A stretch of DNA of 64,000 bases, taken from CAYFLR01 sp964343805. GTDB taxonomy: Bacteria; Bdellovibrionota_B; Oligoflexia; CAYFLR01. Within the stretch, counting starts at the first letter, position 1. Each line of letters begins with the position of its first letter. Location of the stretch: positions 62,001 through 126,000 of the forward strand of contig CAYFLR010000010.1 in NCBI GenBank assembly GCA_964343805.1, in the 5' to 3' direction. The notes under the pieces are model-generated. The model did not search any database and had not been told where the DNA came from. It saw only the letters and a list, made by a program, of their open reading frames with translations. Positions 35,511 through 44,619 of this stretch are shown here, one piece after another. A program made the position numbers and the translations under genes.

Positions 35511-36518
35511 ATGGATATAGAAACTTTATCAAATCCAGAAAAAAGCTTTGGTCAATGCCTGAAAGAGCGTAGAGAGGAGTTAGGGATTACGCTCGAAGAG
35601 GTTTCCGAAATCACTAAGATCAATATTGAGTATGTTGAAGGTCTTGAATCATGCGATCCCTCAGTTTTGCCGGGAGAGGTTTTCTGTAGAGGTTTTTTAA
35701 GGACCTACGCTCGGTATTTAGGAATTGAAAGTGATGATATTATTGCTCGATATGAAGCCTTCTTATCAGGAAAAACCTTAGAGAAATCCTCATCTAAGAC
35801 ATCTCAAAGAGCAAGGGTTCATGCTGCTGTTGATAAAGAGCTAAAAAAAGGATTTGTGATTTTTAAGCGCAATTTTGGAGTAGAGGGCGCTTCTATCCAG
35901 ATGATTTCCCGGATTGTGGTTGTGGTGTTGGTGCTCGTTTCAATTATTTGGGGGCTTAATTATATAGTCTCAAAAATCAATCAGCGGGTAGAGCAGCGTG
36001 TGGAAGTAAGTCCAATAACTGCGGAACAACTATTAAAAGAGACAGATTCTTTACAAGATATTAAAGCTGATAAAAACGCAGCAGTTATTCCCAACGCCAA
36101 TAACAATCAGGCTCTTGCTGCTGTCAAGCCTTCTGTTGATAAACCCCAAAAAGAAGAGATTCCTGAGAACAATCAGAATGAAAATTCAAATGGAATTATC
36201 AGTACCCTTTCAGCCGAAAATATAACAGTGGGTGATATTGGGCATGAAAGCTTGACTCGTATTAAGGAGAATTCTAGTTTGATGATTCACCTTTTAGAGA
36301 GGGTTAGAGTCAGGGCCACTATCGATGGCAGTGTAACAAAAAATGACTCCTTTCCTAAAGGAACTCGATTTATTTGGAATTTCCGTAGTCAGGCGAGTCT
36401 GAAAGTGGAAGATCTTTCAAAAATTGAAATTGTTTTTAATGGAGTAAAAATACCCACAGCAGGAGCTTGGGGTAATAACAAACAGCTCTCTTTTTCTAAT
36501 AGTCCCTATCGTCCTTAA
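35511..36518 (+). CDS. rodZ: RodZ-like cytoskeletal/HTH membrane protein
   Basis: A 335-residue protein with an N-terminal helix-turn-helix (FGQCLKERREELGITLEEV ... VFCRGFLRTYARYLGI), one transmembrane segment near residue 145 (IVVVVLVLVSIIWGLNYIV) and an Asn/Lys-rich linker. The C-terminal periplasmic beta domain is of the DUF4115 type (RVRVRATIDGSVTKND). RodZ links MreB to the elongation machinery for rod shape. It starts seven bases after the TPR lipoprotein gene and ends the operon beginning with mtnP. Confidence 0.85.
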   Translation: MDIETLSNPEKSFGQCLKERREELGITLEEVSEITKINIEYVEGLESCDPSVLPGEVFCRGFLRTYARYLGIESDDIIARYEAFLSGKTLEKSSSKTSQRARVHAAVDKELKKGFVIFKRNFGVEGASIQMISRIVVVVLVLVSIIWGLNYIVSKINQRVEQRVEVSPITAEQLLKETDSLQDIKADKNAAVIPNANNNQALAAVKPSVDKPQKEEIPENNQNENSNGIISTLSAENITVGDIGHESLTRIKENSSLMIHLLERVRVRATIDGSVTKNDSFPKGTRFIWNFRSQASLKVEDLSKIEIVFNGVKIPTAGAWGNNKQLSFSNSPYRP

Positions 36519-36657
36519 GCCTAAATACTCTTTTTATCTGTGTCCCTCTACAACTCAGGCGTAAAAAATCTTTGGATGAATCCAGATCCATGATAAAATA
36601 ATAGTATCCGTAAGTATATTTTAAACCATGCTCCTATGTGGGGGTAATTTTTCTTTG

Positions 36658-36679
36658 ATTAACGCAAGGTTGCGTTAAT
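36658..36679 (+). promoter_or_regulatory. Near-perfect palindrome just upstream of fliD
   Basis: ATTAACGCAA (36658-36667) and TTGCGTTAAT (36670-36679) are exact reverse complements separated by GG. The element ends 11 bases before the fliD ATG, overlapping where the ribosome-binding site should be. It may be a repressor operator or an mRNA hairpin limiting fliD translation. The remaining sequence from 36519 is AT-rich with no clear sigma-28 match. Confidence 0.45.
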
Positions 36680-36690
36680 TTGGATTTTCT

Positions 36691-38061
36691 ATGGGTATGT
36701 CAGTTGGTGGGCTTGTTTCGGGGATCGACCCGAAAATAGTCGAAAAATTGATGGAAGTAGAGAGGGTTCCCATTAAAAATATGGAAACTCGTAAGGAAAA
36801 AATTACCAAACAGATGGAGTCTGTGGAAGATCTCCGTGGAAAACTGAAAGAGCTGCACGATGTTATTAATGGTCTGGCCACCAGCGGTCAATTTCTCCAT
36901 TTGAAGATGGAATCATCTCATCCTGAAATCATTTCTGGGAGTGTGACCTCGGAAGCCGTGCCCGGAACCTATGAAATGGAAGTGCGTGGGATGGCCAAAA
37001 CTGAGAAAGAACTGGCTTATGGATTCCCAGATAAGGATGAATTTCCAGTGGGTTTCGGATGGATGATGGTTACCAACGATGACAAAGACGAAGATATTGT
37101 TATTCGGATTGATCCCGAAAAAAATACTTTGCAAGATGTAGCCACTACCATCAATGAAGCCGATGCTGGGGTGAAAGCTATAATTGTTAATACCGGTGCG
37201 GAAGAAGATCCTTATAGATTGCTAGTGATTAGCGAAAAGTCGGGGAAACAAGCTAAAATTGAGATCGATCCAGATACTACTTATTTAGAGTTTAAGGAGC
37301 AAGTGACCGGACGAAATTTGGAGGTTTTATTTGAGGATGTGCCAGTAACCTCACCCGAAAATACATTGACCGAGCTTGTTCCTGGGGCTGTTTTTGATGT
37401 GCATCATGCAGAGCCAGGAACTAAAGTGACCCTTAATATTACTTGGGACTTAGATGGAACTCTGACTGGTATCAAAGACTTTGTGGAGAAATATAATGTG
37501 GTGAATAACTTTATTCACGAACAGTATCTTTATGATGAGAAAACCAGAAGGGCTGGTTTGCTGGCTTCAGACTCGGGACTTCGGCAAATACGAAGAACTT
37601 TGCAATATGAAGTGGTGCGAACTTTTAACAATTCTAGCAAAAAATACAATACATTAGCTTCAATTGGAATCACCACTGACCCGAAAACTGGTGCTTTAAA
37701 GATGGATGAAGCTAAAGTTCGTAAAGCGTTGTCCGAAGATATACATGGAGTAGCCAACCTATTTGTTATTAACAAGGAAAGTCCCGGGTTGGCGGTTCGA
37801 ATGAAGGAAAAACTGAAGCAGTTATCCGATCGAGAATACGGTGTGCTTGAGAACCGAAAAAAAGGTTTGTCTAAGGTTATTGATAACTTAGAGGAACAGA
37901 TAGCGAAGAAAGAAGATCGGGTTTCTCAAAGTCATGAGAATTTAAAAAGAAAATTTGCATCTTTGGAGCAAATGATGAGTTCGTTAAATCAACAAGGGCA
38001 GTTCTTGTCTCAAAAATTTGGAGTTAAGAGCCAGCCAGTTAATCCAAAGGTGAGAGAATAA
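36691..38061 (+). CDS. fliD: Flagellar cap protein FliD
   Basis: A 456-residue filament-capping protein (HAP2) that promotes flagellin folding at the distal end. The N-terminal D0 helix region (VGGLVSGIDPKIVEKLMEVE) and coiled coil precede a beta-rich middle (ISGSVTSEAVPGTYEMEVRG). The C-terminal FliD_C region has GIKDFVEKYNVVNNFI, GLLASDSGLRQIRRTL, LASIGITTDPKTGALKMDE and a final long helix ending GQFLSQKFG. Two in-frame ATGs (36691, 36697) are possible. It is followed by fliS 36 bases downstream, the standard pair. Confidence 0.93.
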   Translation: MGMSVGGLVSGIDPKIVEKLMEVERVPIKNMETRKEKITKQMESVEDLRGKLKELHDVINGLATSGQFLHLKMESSHPEIISGSVTSEAVPGTYEMEVRGMAKTEKELAYGFPDKDEFPVGFGWMMVTNDDKDEDIVIRIDPEKNTLQDVATTINEADAGVKAIIVNTGAEEDPYRLLVISEKSGKQAKIEIDPDTTYLEFKEQVTGRNLEVLFEDVPVTSPENTLTELVPGAVFDVHHAEPGTKVTLNITWDLDGTLTGIKDFVEKYNVVNNFIHEQYLYDEKTRRAGLLASDSGLRQIRRTLQYEVVRTFNNSSKKYNTLASIGITTDPKTGALKMDEAKVRKALSEDIHGVANLFVINKESPGLAVRMKEKLKQLSDREYGVLENRKKGLSKVIDNLEEQIAKKEDRVSQSHENLKRKFASLEQMMSSLNQQGQFLSQKFGVKSQPVNPKVRE

Positions 38062-38097
38062 TCTTGGATCCAAGGATAATAGCTAGGAGATGATTGT

Positions 38098-38577
38098 ATG
38101 ATGCAAAATCCTTATAAGCAGTACCATAAAACATCTGTAACAACATCCAATAAGGGTAAGGTCTTATTGATGCTGTATGAAGGTGCCATTAAGTTTGTTA
38201 GGCAGGCTCAAATAAAGATGAAGAACAAAGAGGTTGCTGAGAAGGGAATGCTAATCAGTAAGTGTACAGCAATTTTGTCCGAACTAATGAATACCTTAGA
38301 TTTTAAGGTGGGAGGACAATTGGCTGTTGACCTGGAAAACCTCTATATTTTTATGATTGATCATTTGATTGAGGCTAATATTAATAATGATATTGAAAAA
38401 TTGCAACACGTTGAAGGTATTCTAAAAACTTTATATTCTGCATGGTCGGAAGCGGTGAATAATCCAAAGCCAGAAGAGCCTCAGCAACCTTCAGAAGGTG
38501 AAACTAAAGGTGGAGCCAAATCCACAGCCTCTGCACCATCTGATAAACCCTCCTCAGGGCTAAGTTTTAATGTTTAA
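38098..38577 (+). CDS. fliS: Flagellin export chaperone FliS
   Basis: A 159-residue FliS that binds the flagellin C-terminus to stop premature polymerisation. The N-terminal YKQYHKTSVTTSNKGKVLLMLYEGAIKF and the helix LDFKVGGQLAVDLENLYIFM are diagnostic. The last about 35 residues are a Pro/Glu/Ser/Lys linker ending GLSFNV, longer than usual. AGGAGATG precedes the ATG. It closes the fliD-fliS unit; a 279-base AT-rich gap follows before lpxC. Confidence 0.93.
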   Translation: MMQNPYKQYHKTSVTTSNKGKVLLMLYEGAIKFVRQAQIKMKNKEVAEKGMLISKCTAILSELMNTLDFKVGGQLAVDLENLYIFMIDHLIEANINNDIEKLQHVEGILKTLYSAWSEAVNNPKPEEPQQPSEGETKGGAKSTASAPSDKPSSGLSFNV

Positions 38578-38856
38578 TCAATAGGTTGGACCTGTTTTTC
38601 TCCTCTCAAAAAGTGTTTCAAAAAAACAACAGTGAAAATAAAGCCTGTGTTTTTTCTGCAACAATTTTTCTTAGTTTATCATTTTCTTATAAATTCTTAT
38701 ATTAATATCAATTTCTCCTTATTCAGGCTATTGAAGGGGTTCCTCTGGTTAGAGCGAGTATCCTAGGTAAAAATTATTGCTATGGAATGTTTTTTGCACG
38801 TTATTGTTAATGTGTTGTTATGAAACTGTTTTTAACACCGATCAGAAGGCTAGAAA
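38578..38856 (+). promoter_or_regulatory. Intergenic region before lpxC with a possible sigma-70 promoter
   Basis: AT-rich 279 bases with no open frame of note. A TTGCAC / TTATGA pair with 18-base spacing around 38796-38825 could be a housekeeping promoter for the lpxC-led block. No strong terminator hairpin is seen after fliS. Confidence 0.25.
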
Positions 38857-39795
38857 ATGAGTAATTCTTCCAGATATCAACAAACGCTACGGGATGTAGT
38901 TGAGTTTTCGGGAATAGGATTGCACTCTGGGAAAAGAGTAAAAGTTAAAATACGTCCCGCTCCTCAAGGAAGCGGTATTGTTTTTATAAGATCCGATATA
39001 AAGAAATCCACATACATCAAGGCCTGTCCTGAAAACGTTGTCTCAGCAAAATTAGCCACCACCATTGGTGTGGACGGCGTTAATGTTTCCACTATAGAAC
39101 ATTTAATGAGTGCTTTCTATGCCTATGGTATTGATAACGCAATTGTTGAAGTTGATAACGGCGAAGTGCCAATCTTAGATGGCAGTTCTTTGGGATACAC
39201 TTATCTATTCTCGAAAATTAAACTGGTTTCTCAGAAAAGATTGAGAAAGGTTATCCGCATTACCAAGCCATTCACTCTTCAGGATGGAGATAAGAAGATC
39301 ACAATTTCTCCTTCTAATGAGTACTCTGTCTCTTGTAAAATTCAATTTAATCATCCGCTTATTAAAACTCAGAAGAAATCCATCTCTATAAATAAAGAGT
39401 GTTTTGAAAATGAGATTGCCCCAGCTCGTACCTTTGGTTTTGCCAAGGATGTGGAAAAAATGCGAAGCATGGGATTGGCTAAGGGTGGATCATTAAAAAA
39501 TGCTGTTGTTTTAGATAGCTATTCAGTTGTAAATAAAGGCGGGCTCCGCTTTAAGAATGAATTTGTTCGACATAAAATTTTAGATCTGATTGGTGATTTT
39601 GCTACATTAGGCATGCCAATCTTAGGAAAAGTCGAAGCTGAGCGAGCGGGTCATGATTTTCATATTTCTTTTATAAAAGCTTTGTTAGAGAGTTCATGTT
39701 ATGAGATTGTAACTCTCAAACCAGAAAGAAAGAAATCTCGTCGTCTTTCAATTAAGCCTATCCCAGTGGAAGAACCAGCCTTAATTACATCTTAG
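38857..39795 (+). CDS. lpxC: UDP-3-O-acyl-N-acetylglucosamine deacetylase
   Basis: A 312-residue zinc amidase that commits UDP-GlcNAc acyl precursors to lipid A synthesis. The first domain has FSGIGLHSGKRVKVKI and TTIGVDGVNVSTIEHLMSAF, with a zinc His in EHLMSA. The second has PARTFGFAKDVE, GLAKGGSLKNAVVLD and VRHKILDLIGDFATLG, with the other zinc His/Asp ligands, and a late His in RAGHDFH. Length is normal. AGAAGG lies before the ATG. Its presence demonstrates an LPS-type outer membrane. Confidence 0.96.
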   Translation: MSNSSRYQQTLRDVVEFSGIGLHSGKRVKVKIRPAPQGSGIVFIRSDIKKSTYIKACPENVVSAKLATTIGVDGVNVSTIEHLMSAFYAYGIDNAIVEVDNGEVPILDGSSLGYTYLFSKIKLVSQKRLRKVIRITKPFTLQDGDKKITISPSNEYSVSCKIQFNHPLIKTQKKSISINKECFENEIAPARTFGFAKDVEKMRSMGLAKGGSLKNAVVLDSYSVVNKGGLRFKNEFVRHKILDLIGDFATLGMPILGKVEAERAGHDFHISFIKALLESSCYEIVTLKPERKKSRRLSIKPIPVEEPALITS

Positions 39796-39941
39796 TAAAC
39801 TTATCTCAAAGAATTGAATAGAGTTAAGAAAATGATTTAAGGTTGACTATTTTGGGTGAATCACATAAAGTGGCGTTTACTTTTTTTGTATAGAGGGTAA
39901 TTGTACCCTTGATTTCTAAATTATACGTAGTGAGGTTGTTT

Positions 39942-40121
39942 GTGCCCGTACCAAGAACAAAGATATCAAAATCCAAGAAGAATCAGCGAAGAGCGCACCA
40001 TGCCTTGTCAGAGTCCTCTACTTCTGCATGTCCTAAATGTAATGCTGTTCGTGTCCCTCATCGTGCTTGTAAAGAGTGTGGTTTTTATGCTGGACGTGAA
40101 GTATTAGTTACTAAACAATAG
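39942..40121 (+). CDS. rpmF: 50S ribosomal protein L32
   Basis: A 59-residue L32 starting at GTG 39942 (MPVPRTKISKSKKNQRRAHH), supported by GAGG about eight bases upstream and by the family's standard N-terminus; a longer in-frame start at 39909 is not needed. The zinc-ribbon cysteines are present as CPKC and CKEC. It precedes plsX, the classic rpmF-plsX-fab order that ties ribosome and membrane synthesis. Confidence 0.95.
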   Translation: MPVPRTKISKSKKNQRRAHHALSESSTSACPKCNAVRVPHRACKECGFYAGREVLVTKQ

Positions 40122-40207
40122 ATTTACTTTTCTCTGATCCAGTTTTTTTTACCTGTCTTTATCAACCGTTTCGAGTTTGATCTACTATCTTAGGAAGGGG
40201 TGCGTTT

Positions 40208-41224
40208 ATGCCAATAGTTGTGGATGCAATGGGAGCAGAACGTGGTATCTATATCAGTGTTCGTGGTGGATTAGAGGCTCTAAGAACAATTAACGAAGAT
40301 GTTCTATTTATTGGAGATAGTAAGAAAATCTCAGCCATTATTGATCGTCATTGTTTGGCTAAGCATAAACATCGAGTGGATATTCATCATGCTGAAGATG
40401 TTATTCTAATGACTGATAAGCCCAAAGATGCTCTTCGAAAACGACAATCTTCCCTTGCTCTGGCAATGAAACAGGTAAAAACGGATCCTTCCTATGCATT
40501 TATTAGTGCAGGTAACACAGGGGCTATTTTAGCTCATGCAATGTTTACATTGGGTAAACTTCCCATGATCGAAAGACCTTGTATCACTAGTGCGATACCC
40601 ACATCTCACGATAAGGCTTTTTTATCTGATGCGGGGGCAAATACCAACTGCCGACCCATTCACCTTTATCAATTTGCCCTAATGTCTCGTCTTTATGCTA
40701 AGCATATCTACGGCGTTAAAAACCCATCTGTTGCAGTAATTTCTAATGGATCTGAATCAATGAAAGGGAATGACTTAACCCGTGGGGCTTATAAGATGAT
40801 GGAATCATCGGAAGGCCTTAATTTTAAAGGGTATGTTGAAGGGAAGGGAGTGTTGCGAGGTGAAGTAGATGTGGCTGTGTGTGATGGTTTTGTAGGTAAC
40901 ATCATATTAAAGACGATTGAAGGTGTTGCTGAGGCAATGGGTTTAATGACCAAACAGGCGATACGTTCTAGCCTCCTCTATTCTGCGGGGGGAATCTTAG
41001 CTCGTGGGGCTTTTAAAAAGCTAAAAAATAGAGTGGATTACTCTGAGTTTGGCGGTGCTCCCTTTTTAGGTGTTAAAGGAGGGGTTTTCGTCTGTCATGG
41101 GAATTCCAATGTGAACGCCCTCAAGAACGGCATTATTAAAGCTGCTGCTTATTTACAACAGGGTCTTAATGAAAAAATACAAGAGTCGGTTGAACTCAAA
41201 AGTAACGATCTGACCTTTGTTTAA
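40208..41224 (+). CDS. plsX: Phosphate acyltransferase PlsX
   Basis: A 338-residue enzyme converting acyl-ACP to acyl-phosphate for phospholipid synthesis. It begins IVVDAMGAERG (usual DAMGGD) and contains AFISAGNTGAILAHAMFTLG, LSDAGANTNCRP and VAVCDGFVGNIILKTIEG, then FGGAPFLGVKGGVFVCHGNS. Start ATG 40208 follows AGGAAGGGG. It is followed directly by fabD; a fabH gene, common at this position, is absent. Confidence 0.96.
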   Translation: MPIVVDAMGAERGIYISVRGGLEALRTINEDVLFIGDSKKISAIIDRHCLAKHKHRVDIHHAEDVILMTDKPKDALRKRQSSLALAMKQVKTDPSYAFISAGNTGAILAHAMFTLGKLPMIERPCITSAIPTSHDKAFLSDAGANTNCRPIHLYQFALMSRLYAKHIYGVKNPSVAVISNGSESMKGNDLTRGAYKMMESSEGLNFKGYVEGKGVLRGEVDVAVCDGFVGNIILKTIEGVAEAMGLMTKQAIRSSLLYSAGGILARGAFKKLKNRVDYSEFGGAPFLGVKGGVFVCHGNSNVNALKNGIIKAAAYLQQGLNEKIQESVELKSNDLTFV

Positions 41225-41266
41225 AGTTCTATTTAGTACATAAATTTTAATTAAGGATTGAATAAA

Positions 41267-42205
41267 ATGAGATGTGCTTTTTTATTTCCCGGACAAGGAT
41301 CCCAATATATTGGAATGGGTAAAGATTATTTTGAAGCCTTTGCTCTCTTTCGCCAAATTTTTGAAGAAGCATCTGATATTCTTCATTGGGATATGAAGAA
41401 AATGTGCTTTGATACCTCTCCTGAGGATCAAAAGCTCACTCAAAACTCTCAGCCCGCAATTTTTACCTGTAGTTATGGTATTTATAAAATTATTAAGCAA
41501 GAGGTCGATTTAGAACCGGCTTTAGTTGCAGGGCATAGCCTTGGAGAGTGGACAGCTTTAGTCGCTGCAGACTATTTTAGTTTTCAGGATGCTCTTAAGC
41601 TTGTATCTACTAGAGGGAGGTTAATGGGAGAGGCAGCCTCTAAAGTCCCAGGTGGGATGGCTACGGCACTAGGGTTACCTGAATTAGAAGTTAATATGAT
41701 CTGTGAGCAGATTCAGTCTCAAGATCTATTTATCACCCCAGCCAATTATAATTCTCCCCAACAACTTATCGTTTCTGGTGAAAACAAAGCCATCGATCTG
41801 TTTATTGAAAAGGCAGAAAAGGATCTGGGTAAGAGAGCTATTAGACTTCCTGTTAGTGCCCCTTTTCATTGTCGACTCATGCGATCGGCAGCCGATCAAT
41901 TGAGAAATGAAATGGAGAATCTGGTCACCCAACCTCTTTCGTTTCCTATAATTGCAAATACTGATGGACAAATATATTCTCAGGATCTATATAAACATGC
42001 AAACCTGATTGATCAGATAACCTTACCTGTTTTATGGACTCAAACAATGGAGGTTGTCAATTCCCAGGAGATTACCCATGTATGGGAGGTTGGACCGGGA
42101 AGAGTGTTATCGGGACTTTTGAAGAAAAACCGAATCAAGGTTCCCTATTACTACACCAATCAAATCAGTGATTTTAAAAAGTGTATCAGCAGTGTGGAGG
42201 CGTGA
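41267..42205 (+). CDS. fabD: Malonyl-CoA:ACP transacylase
   Basis: A 312-residue enzyme moving malonyl from CoA to ACP for fatty-acid elongation. Motifs are LFPGQGSQYIGMG, VAGHSLGEWTAL with the catalytic Ser, and the His in PVSAPFHCRLM. ATG 41267 is preferred (AAGGA upstream) to the TTG nine bases earlier. Its TGA overlaps the fabG start by one base (TGATG), showing translational coupling. Confidence 0.95.
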   Translation: MRCAFLFPGQGSQYIGMGKDYFEAFALFRQIFEEASDILHWDMKKMCFDTSPEDQKLTQNSQPAIFTCSYGIYKIIKQEVDLEPALVAGHSLGEWTALVAADYFSFQDALKLVSTRGRLMGEAASKVPGGMATALGLPELEVNMICEQIQSQDLFITPANYNSPQQLIVSGENKAIDLFIEKAEKDLGKRAIRLPVSAPFHCRLMRSAADQLRNEMENLVTQPLSFPIIANTDGQIYSQDLYKHANLIDQITLPVLWTQTMEVVNSQEITHVWEVGPGRVLSGLLKKNRIKVPYYYTNQISDFKKCISSVEA

Positions 42206-42972
42206 TGACAAATAACTTTGGAAAGCAGTTTAATCTTTCTGAGCGGGTTGCTTTAGTGACAGGTGGAAGTCGTGGGATTGGTCGTGCCATATGTCTCGCT
42301 TTAGCAGAGTGTGGAGCTCATGTTGTTATAAATTATGCAAGCAATGAAGCGGAGGCAACCAATTGCCAACAAATGATTGAAAATGCTGGTGGAAGCGCTA
42401 GTTTGCTTAAATTTGACGTAGCTAATAAAGAATTGGTGGATCGTTCAATTAAGGATCTTGTTCGTAGTCAAGGACGGCTTGATATTCTTATTAATAATGC
42501 GGGAGTTTCTGCAGATGGCCTCGCAGTTAAATTTAAAGAAGATAATTTTGCCAAAATAATGGATACCAACTTAAAAGGTGCCATGCAATGTTCTGCAGCT
42601 GCGGCCTTAGCTATGATGAAAAATCGGTGGGGGAGGATCATAAATATATCCAGTGTCGTAGGTCAAATGGGAAATGCTGGTCAATCAATTTATTCGGCTT
42701 CAAAAGCGGGTATGATTGGTTACACTAAAGCGGTGGCAAAGGAAATGGCAAGCCGTGGAGTTACCGTCAATGTGGTAGCCCCGGGATTTATTGATACGGA
42801 TATGACCCGTTCATTGCCAGATAAAGCGAAGGATGCTTATTTAAGTAGCATTCCTACTGGTCGTTTTGGTGAAGCGAGTGAAGTGGCTTCCAGTGTGGCA
42901 TTTTTATCATCTAATATGGCGTCTTATATAACAGGACAGGTGATTGGTGTTAACGGAGGTCTTTACATTTAA
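42205..42972 (+). CDS. fabG: 3-oxoacyl-ACP reductase
   Basis: A 255-residue short-chain dehydrogenase reducing beta-ketoacyl-ACP with NADPH. VTGGSRGIGRAI is the nucleotide site, NNAGVSADG follows, and the catalytic Ser-Tyr-Lys are in ISSVVG and YSASKAG. The C-terminus (ITGQVIGVNGGLYI) is typical. ATG 42205 has GGAGG at 42196-42200. Part of the plsX-fabD-fabG-acpP-fabF unit. Confidence 0.96.
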   Translation: MTNNFGKQFNLSERVALVTGGSRGIGRAICLALAECGAHVVINYASNEAEATNCQQMIENAGGSASLLKFDVANKELVDRSIKDLVRSQGRLDILINNAGVSADGLAVKFKEDNFAKIMDTNLKGAMQCSAAAALAMMKNRWGRIINISSVVGQMGNAGQSIYSASKAGMIGYTKAVAKEMASRGVTVNVVAPGFIDTDMTRSLPDKAKDAYLSSIPTGRFGEASEVASSVAFLSSNMASYITGQVIGVNGGLYI

Positions 42973-43037
42973 ATCAGTTTAAACGTCTTTAATACAAGAC
43001 ACAAACTACTTATTTATATCTATTTTAAGGAGGAGTT

Positions 43038-43271
43038 ATGTCAATCGGAGCTCAAGTTAAGGAAATTATCGTAAAGCAATTAGGTGTAGAAGGCTCTCAA
43101 GTAAATGAAGGTGCCAAGTTTATTGAAGATCTAGGTGCAGATTCTTTGGATATCGTTGAATTGGTAATGGCTATGGAAGACCAATTTGAGGTTAGCATTC
43201 CTGAAGAAGAAGCCGAAGGCTTAAGAACTGTTGGCGAAACTATCTCTTATATTGAGAAGCTAAAGCAATAA
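43038..43271 (+). CDS. acpP: Acyl carrier protein
   Basis: A 77-residue acidic carrier protein. The phosphopantetheine Ser lies in [17 protein letters not shown], the canonical DSL motif. AAGGAGGAG immediately upstream is a very strong ribosome-binding site, as expected for an abundant protein. Lies between fabG and fabF. Confidence 0.97.
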   Translation: MSIGAQVKEIIVKQLGVEGSQVNEGAKFIEDLGADSLDIVELVMAMEDQFEVSIPEEEAEGLRTVGETISYIEKLKQ

Positions 43272-43281
43272 AGGGTCAATT

Positions 43282-44514
43282 TTGAATAAAAAAGTTGTTG
43301 TTACCGGAGTCGGAGCAGTCTCTCCATTGGGTTTGAATGTTCAAGAGACATGGGAGGGTTTGCTTCAGGGTGAAAGCGGGGTTGATTATATAAAACAGAT
43401 CGATGCAGAGAAGTTACCAGTAAAAATTGCCGGTGAAGTAAAAAATTTCAATATTGAAGAGTATTTCAACCTCAAAGAGGTAAAGAAAACTCAGAGGTTT
43501 ATTCATTTTGCAGTGGCTGGTGCTCGTGAGGCTATTTCAGAGTCAGGTTTAAACTGTGAAGAAGAAAATCATAGGGCTGGAGTCTGTTTAGGTGTGGGAA
43601 TAGGGGGTATTCAGAATATTGAACATACCACCTTACAATGTTCTAATAAAGGACCTAAAAGAGTTTCTCCCTTCTATGTCCCCTCTATTATCGCTAACCT
43701 GGCTCCCGGTTGGGTTTCTATTCGACATAAATTTACGGGTCCTAATTTTGCTTTGATGTCAGCCTGTGCCAGTGGAACCCATGCCATTGGAGAGTCATTT
43801 AAAATGATTCAGAGAGGGCAAGTTGATGTCATGGTTACAGGGGGGGCTGATTCTGTTATTAGCGCCACTGCAATGGCCGGATTTGGCAATATGAGGGCTT
43901 TATCCCAAAAGGATGGAGATCCAAAAAAGGTATCTAGGCCTTTTGATAAGAATAGAGATGGTTTTGTAATAGCAGAAGGTTCAGGTATTCTGGTCTTAGA
44001 GGAGATGGAATCTGCTAAGAAGAGAGGGGCTCCAATTTTAGCAGAAATCGTTGGGTATGGAATAAATAGTGATGCTTTCCATATAACTAAGCCGAAGGAT
44101 GATGGCCGCTCAATGGAGCAATGTATGGGCTTAGCTCTGGAGGATGCTCAAATTGGCTATCAGCAAATTGATGCTATAAATGCACACGGAACTTCTACCT
44201 ACTTTAATGACCTTTATGAAACACAAGCTATTAAGCGGTTGTTCAAAGATCATGCACATAAATTAAGTGTTTCATCTACCAAGTCCATGACCGGGCATTT
44301 AATCGGTGCGGCGGGTGGTTTAGAAGCTGTGATTTCTATCATGTCACTCAGAAATGGTGTTGTTCCACCTACCATTAATTATGAAACTCCTGACCCAGAA
44401 TTAGATTTAGATTACACTCCTAATGTAGCCAGAGAGAGGCAATTGGATTACATCTTAAGCAATTCTTTTGGATTTGGTGGCACCAACGGCAGTGTTATTT
44501 TCCGAAAAGTTTAA
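43282..44514 (+). CDS. fabF: 3-oxoacyl-ACP synthase II
   Basis: A 410-residue condensing enzyme of fatty-acid elongation. The Cys-His-His triad is visible: MSACASGTHAIGES, NAHGTSTYFND and TGHLIGAAGG. The C-terminal NSFGFGGTNGSVIF is standard. Start is TTG 43282, with AGGG upstream, ten bases after acpP. The gene seems to be the last of the fab unit, and glyA begins about 105 bases later. Confidence 0.96.
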   Translation: MNKKVVVTGVGAVSPLGLNVQETWEGLLQGESGVDYIKQIDAEKLPVKIAGEVKNFNIEEYFNLKEVKKTQRFIHFAVAGAREAISESGLNCEEENHRAGVCLGVGIGGIQNIEHTTLQCSNKGPKRVSPFYVPSIIANLAPGWVSIRHKFTGPNFALMSACASGTHAIGESFKMIQRGQVDVMVTGGADSVISATAMAGFGNMRALSQKDGDPKKVSRPFDKNRDGFVIAEGSGILVLEEMESAKKRGAPILAEIVGYGINSDAFHITKPKDDGRSMEQCMGLALEDAQIGYQQIDAINAHGTSTYFNDLYETQAIKRLFKDHAHKLSVSSTKSMTGHLIGAAGGLEAVISIMSLRNGVVPPTINYETPDPELDLDYTPNVARERQLDYILSNSFGFGGTNGSVIFRKV

Positions 44515-44619
44515 ATCCCTAATCTTTTCCCTGAATATAGACTTGAATATAGAACTCTCGGGGGTTATAGTACCTCAGTTGTGGTGTTAATATCAGGCAT
44601 TACTAGGGGGAGAATAAAA

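Noticed and set aside
36541..36690. Sigma-28 promoter for fliD.
   Set aside because: No TAAA-N15-GCCGATAA-like pair with correct spacing; only the palindrome is reported.
44515..44619. Possible glycine or other riboswitch before glyA.
   Set aside because: I could not find the conserved cores of glycine, SAM or THF riboswitches in this short AT-rich leader.
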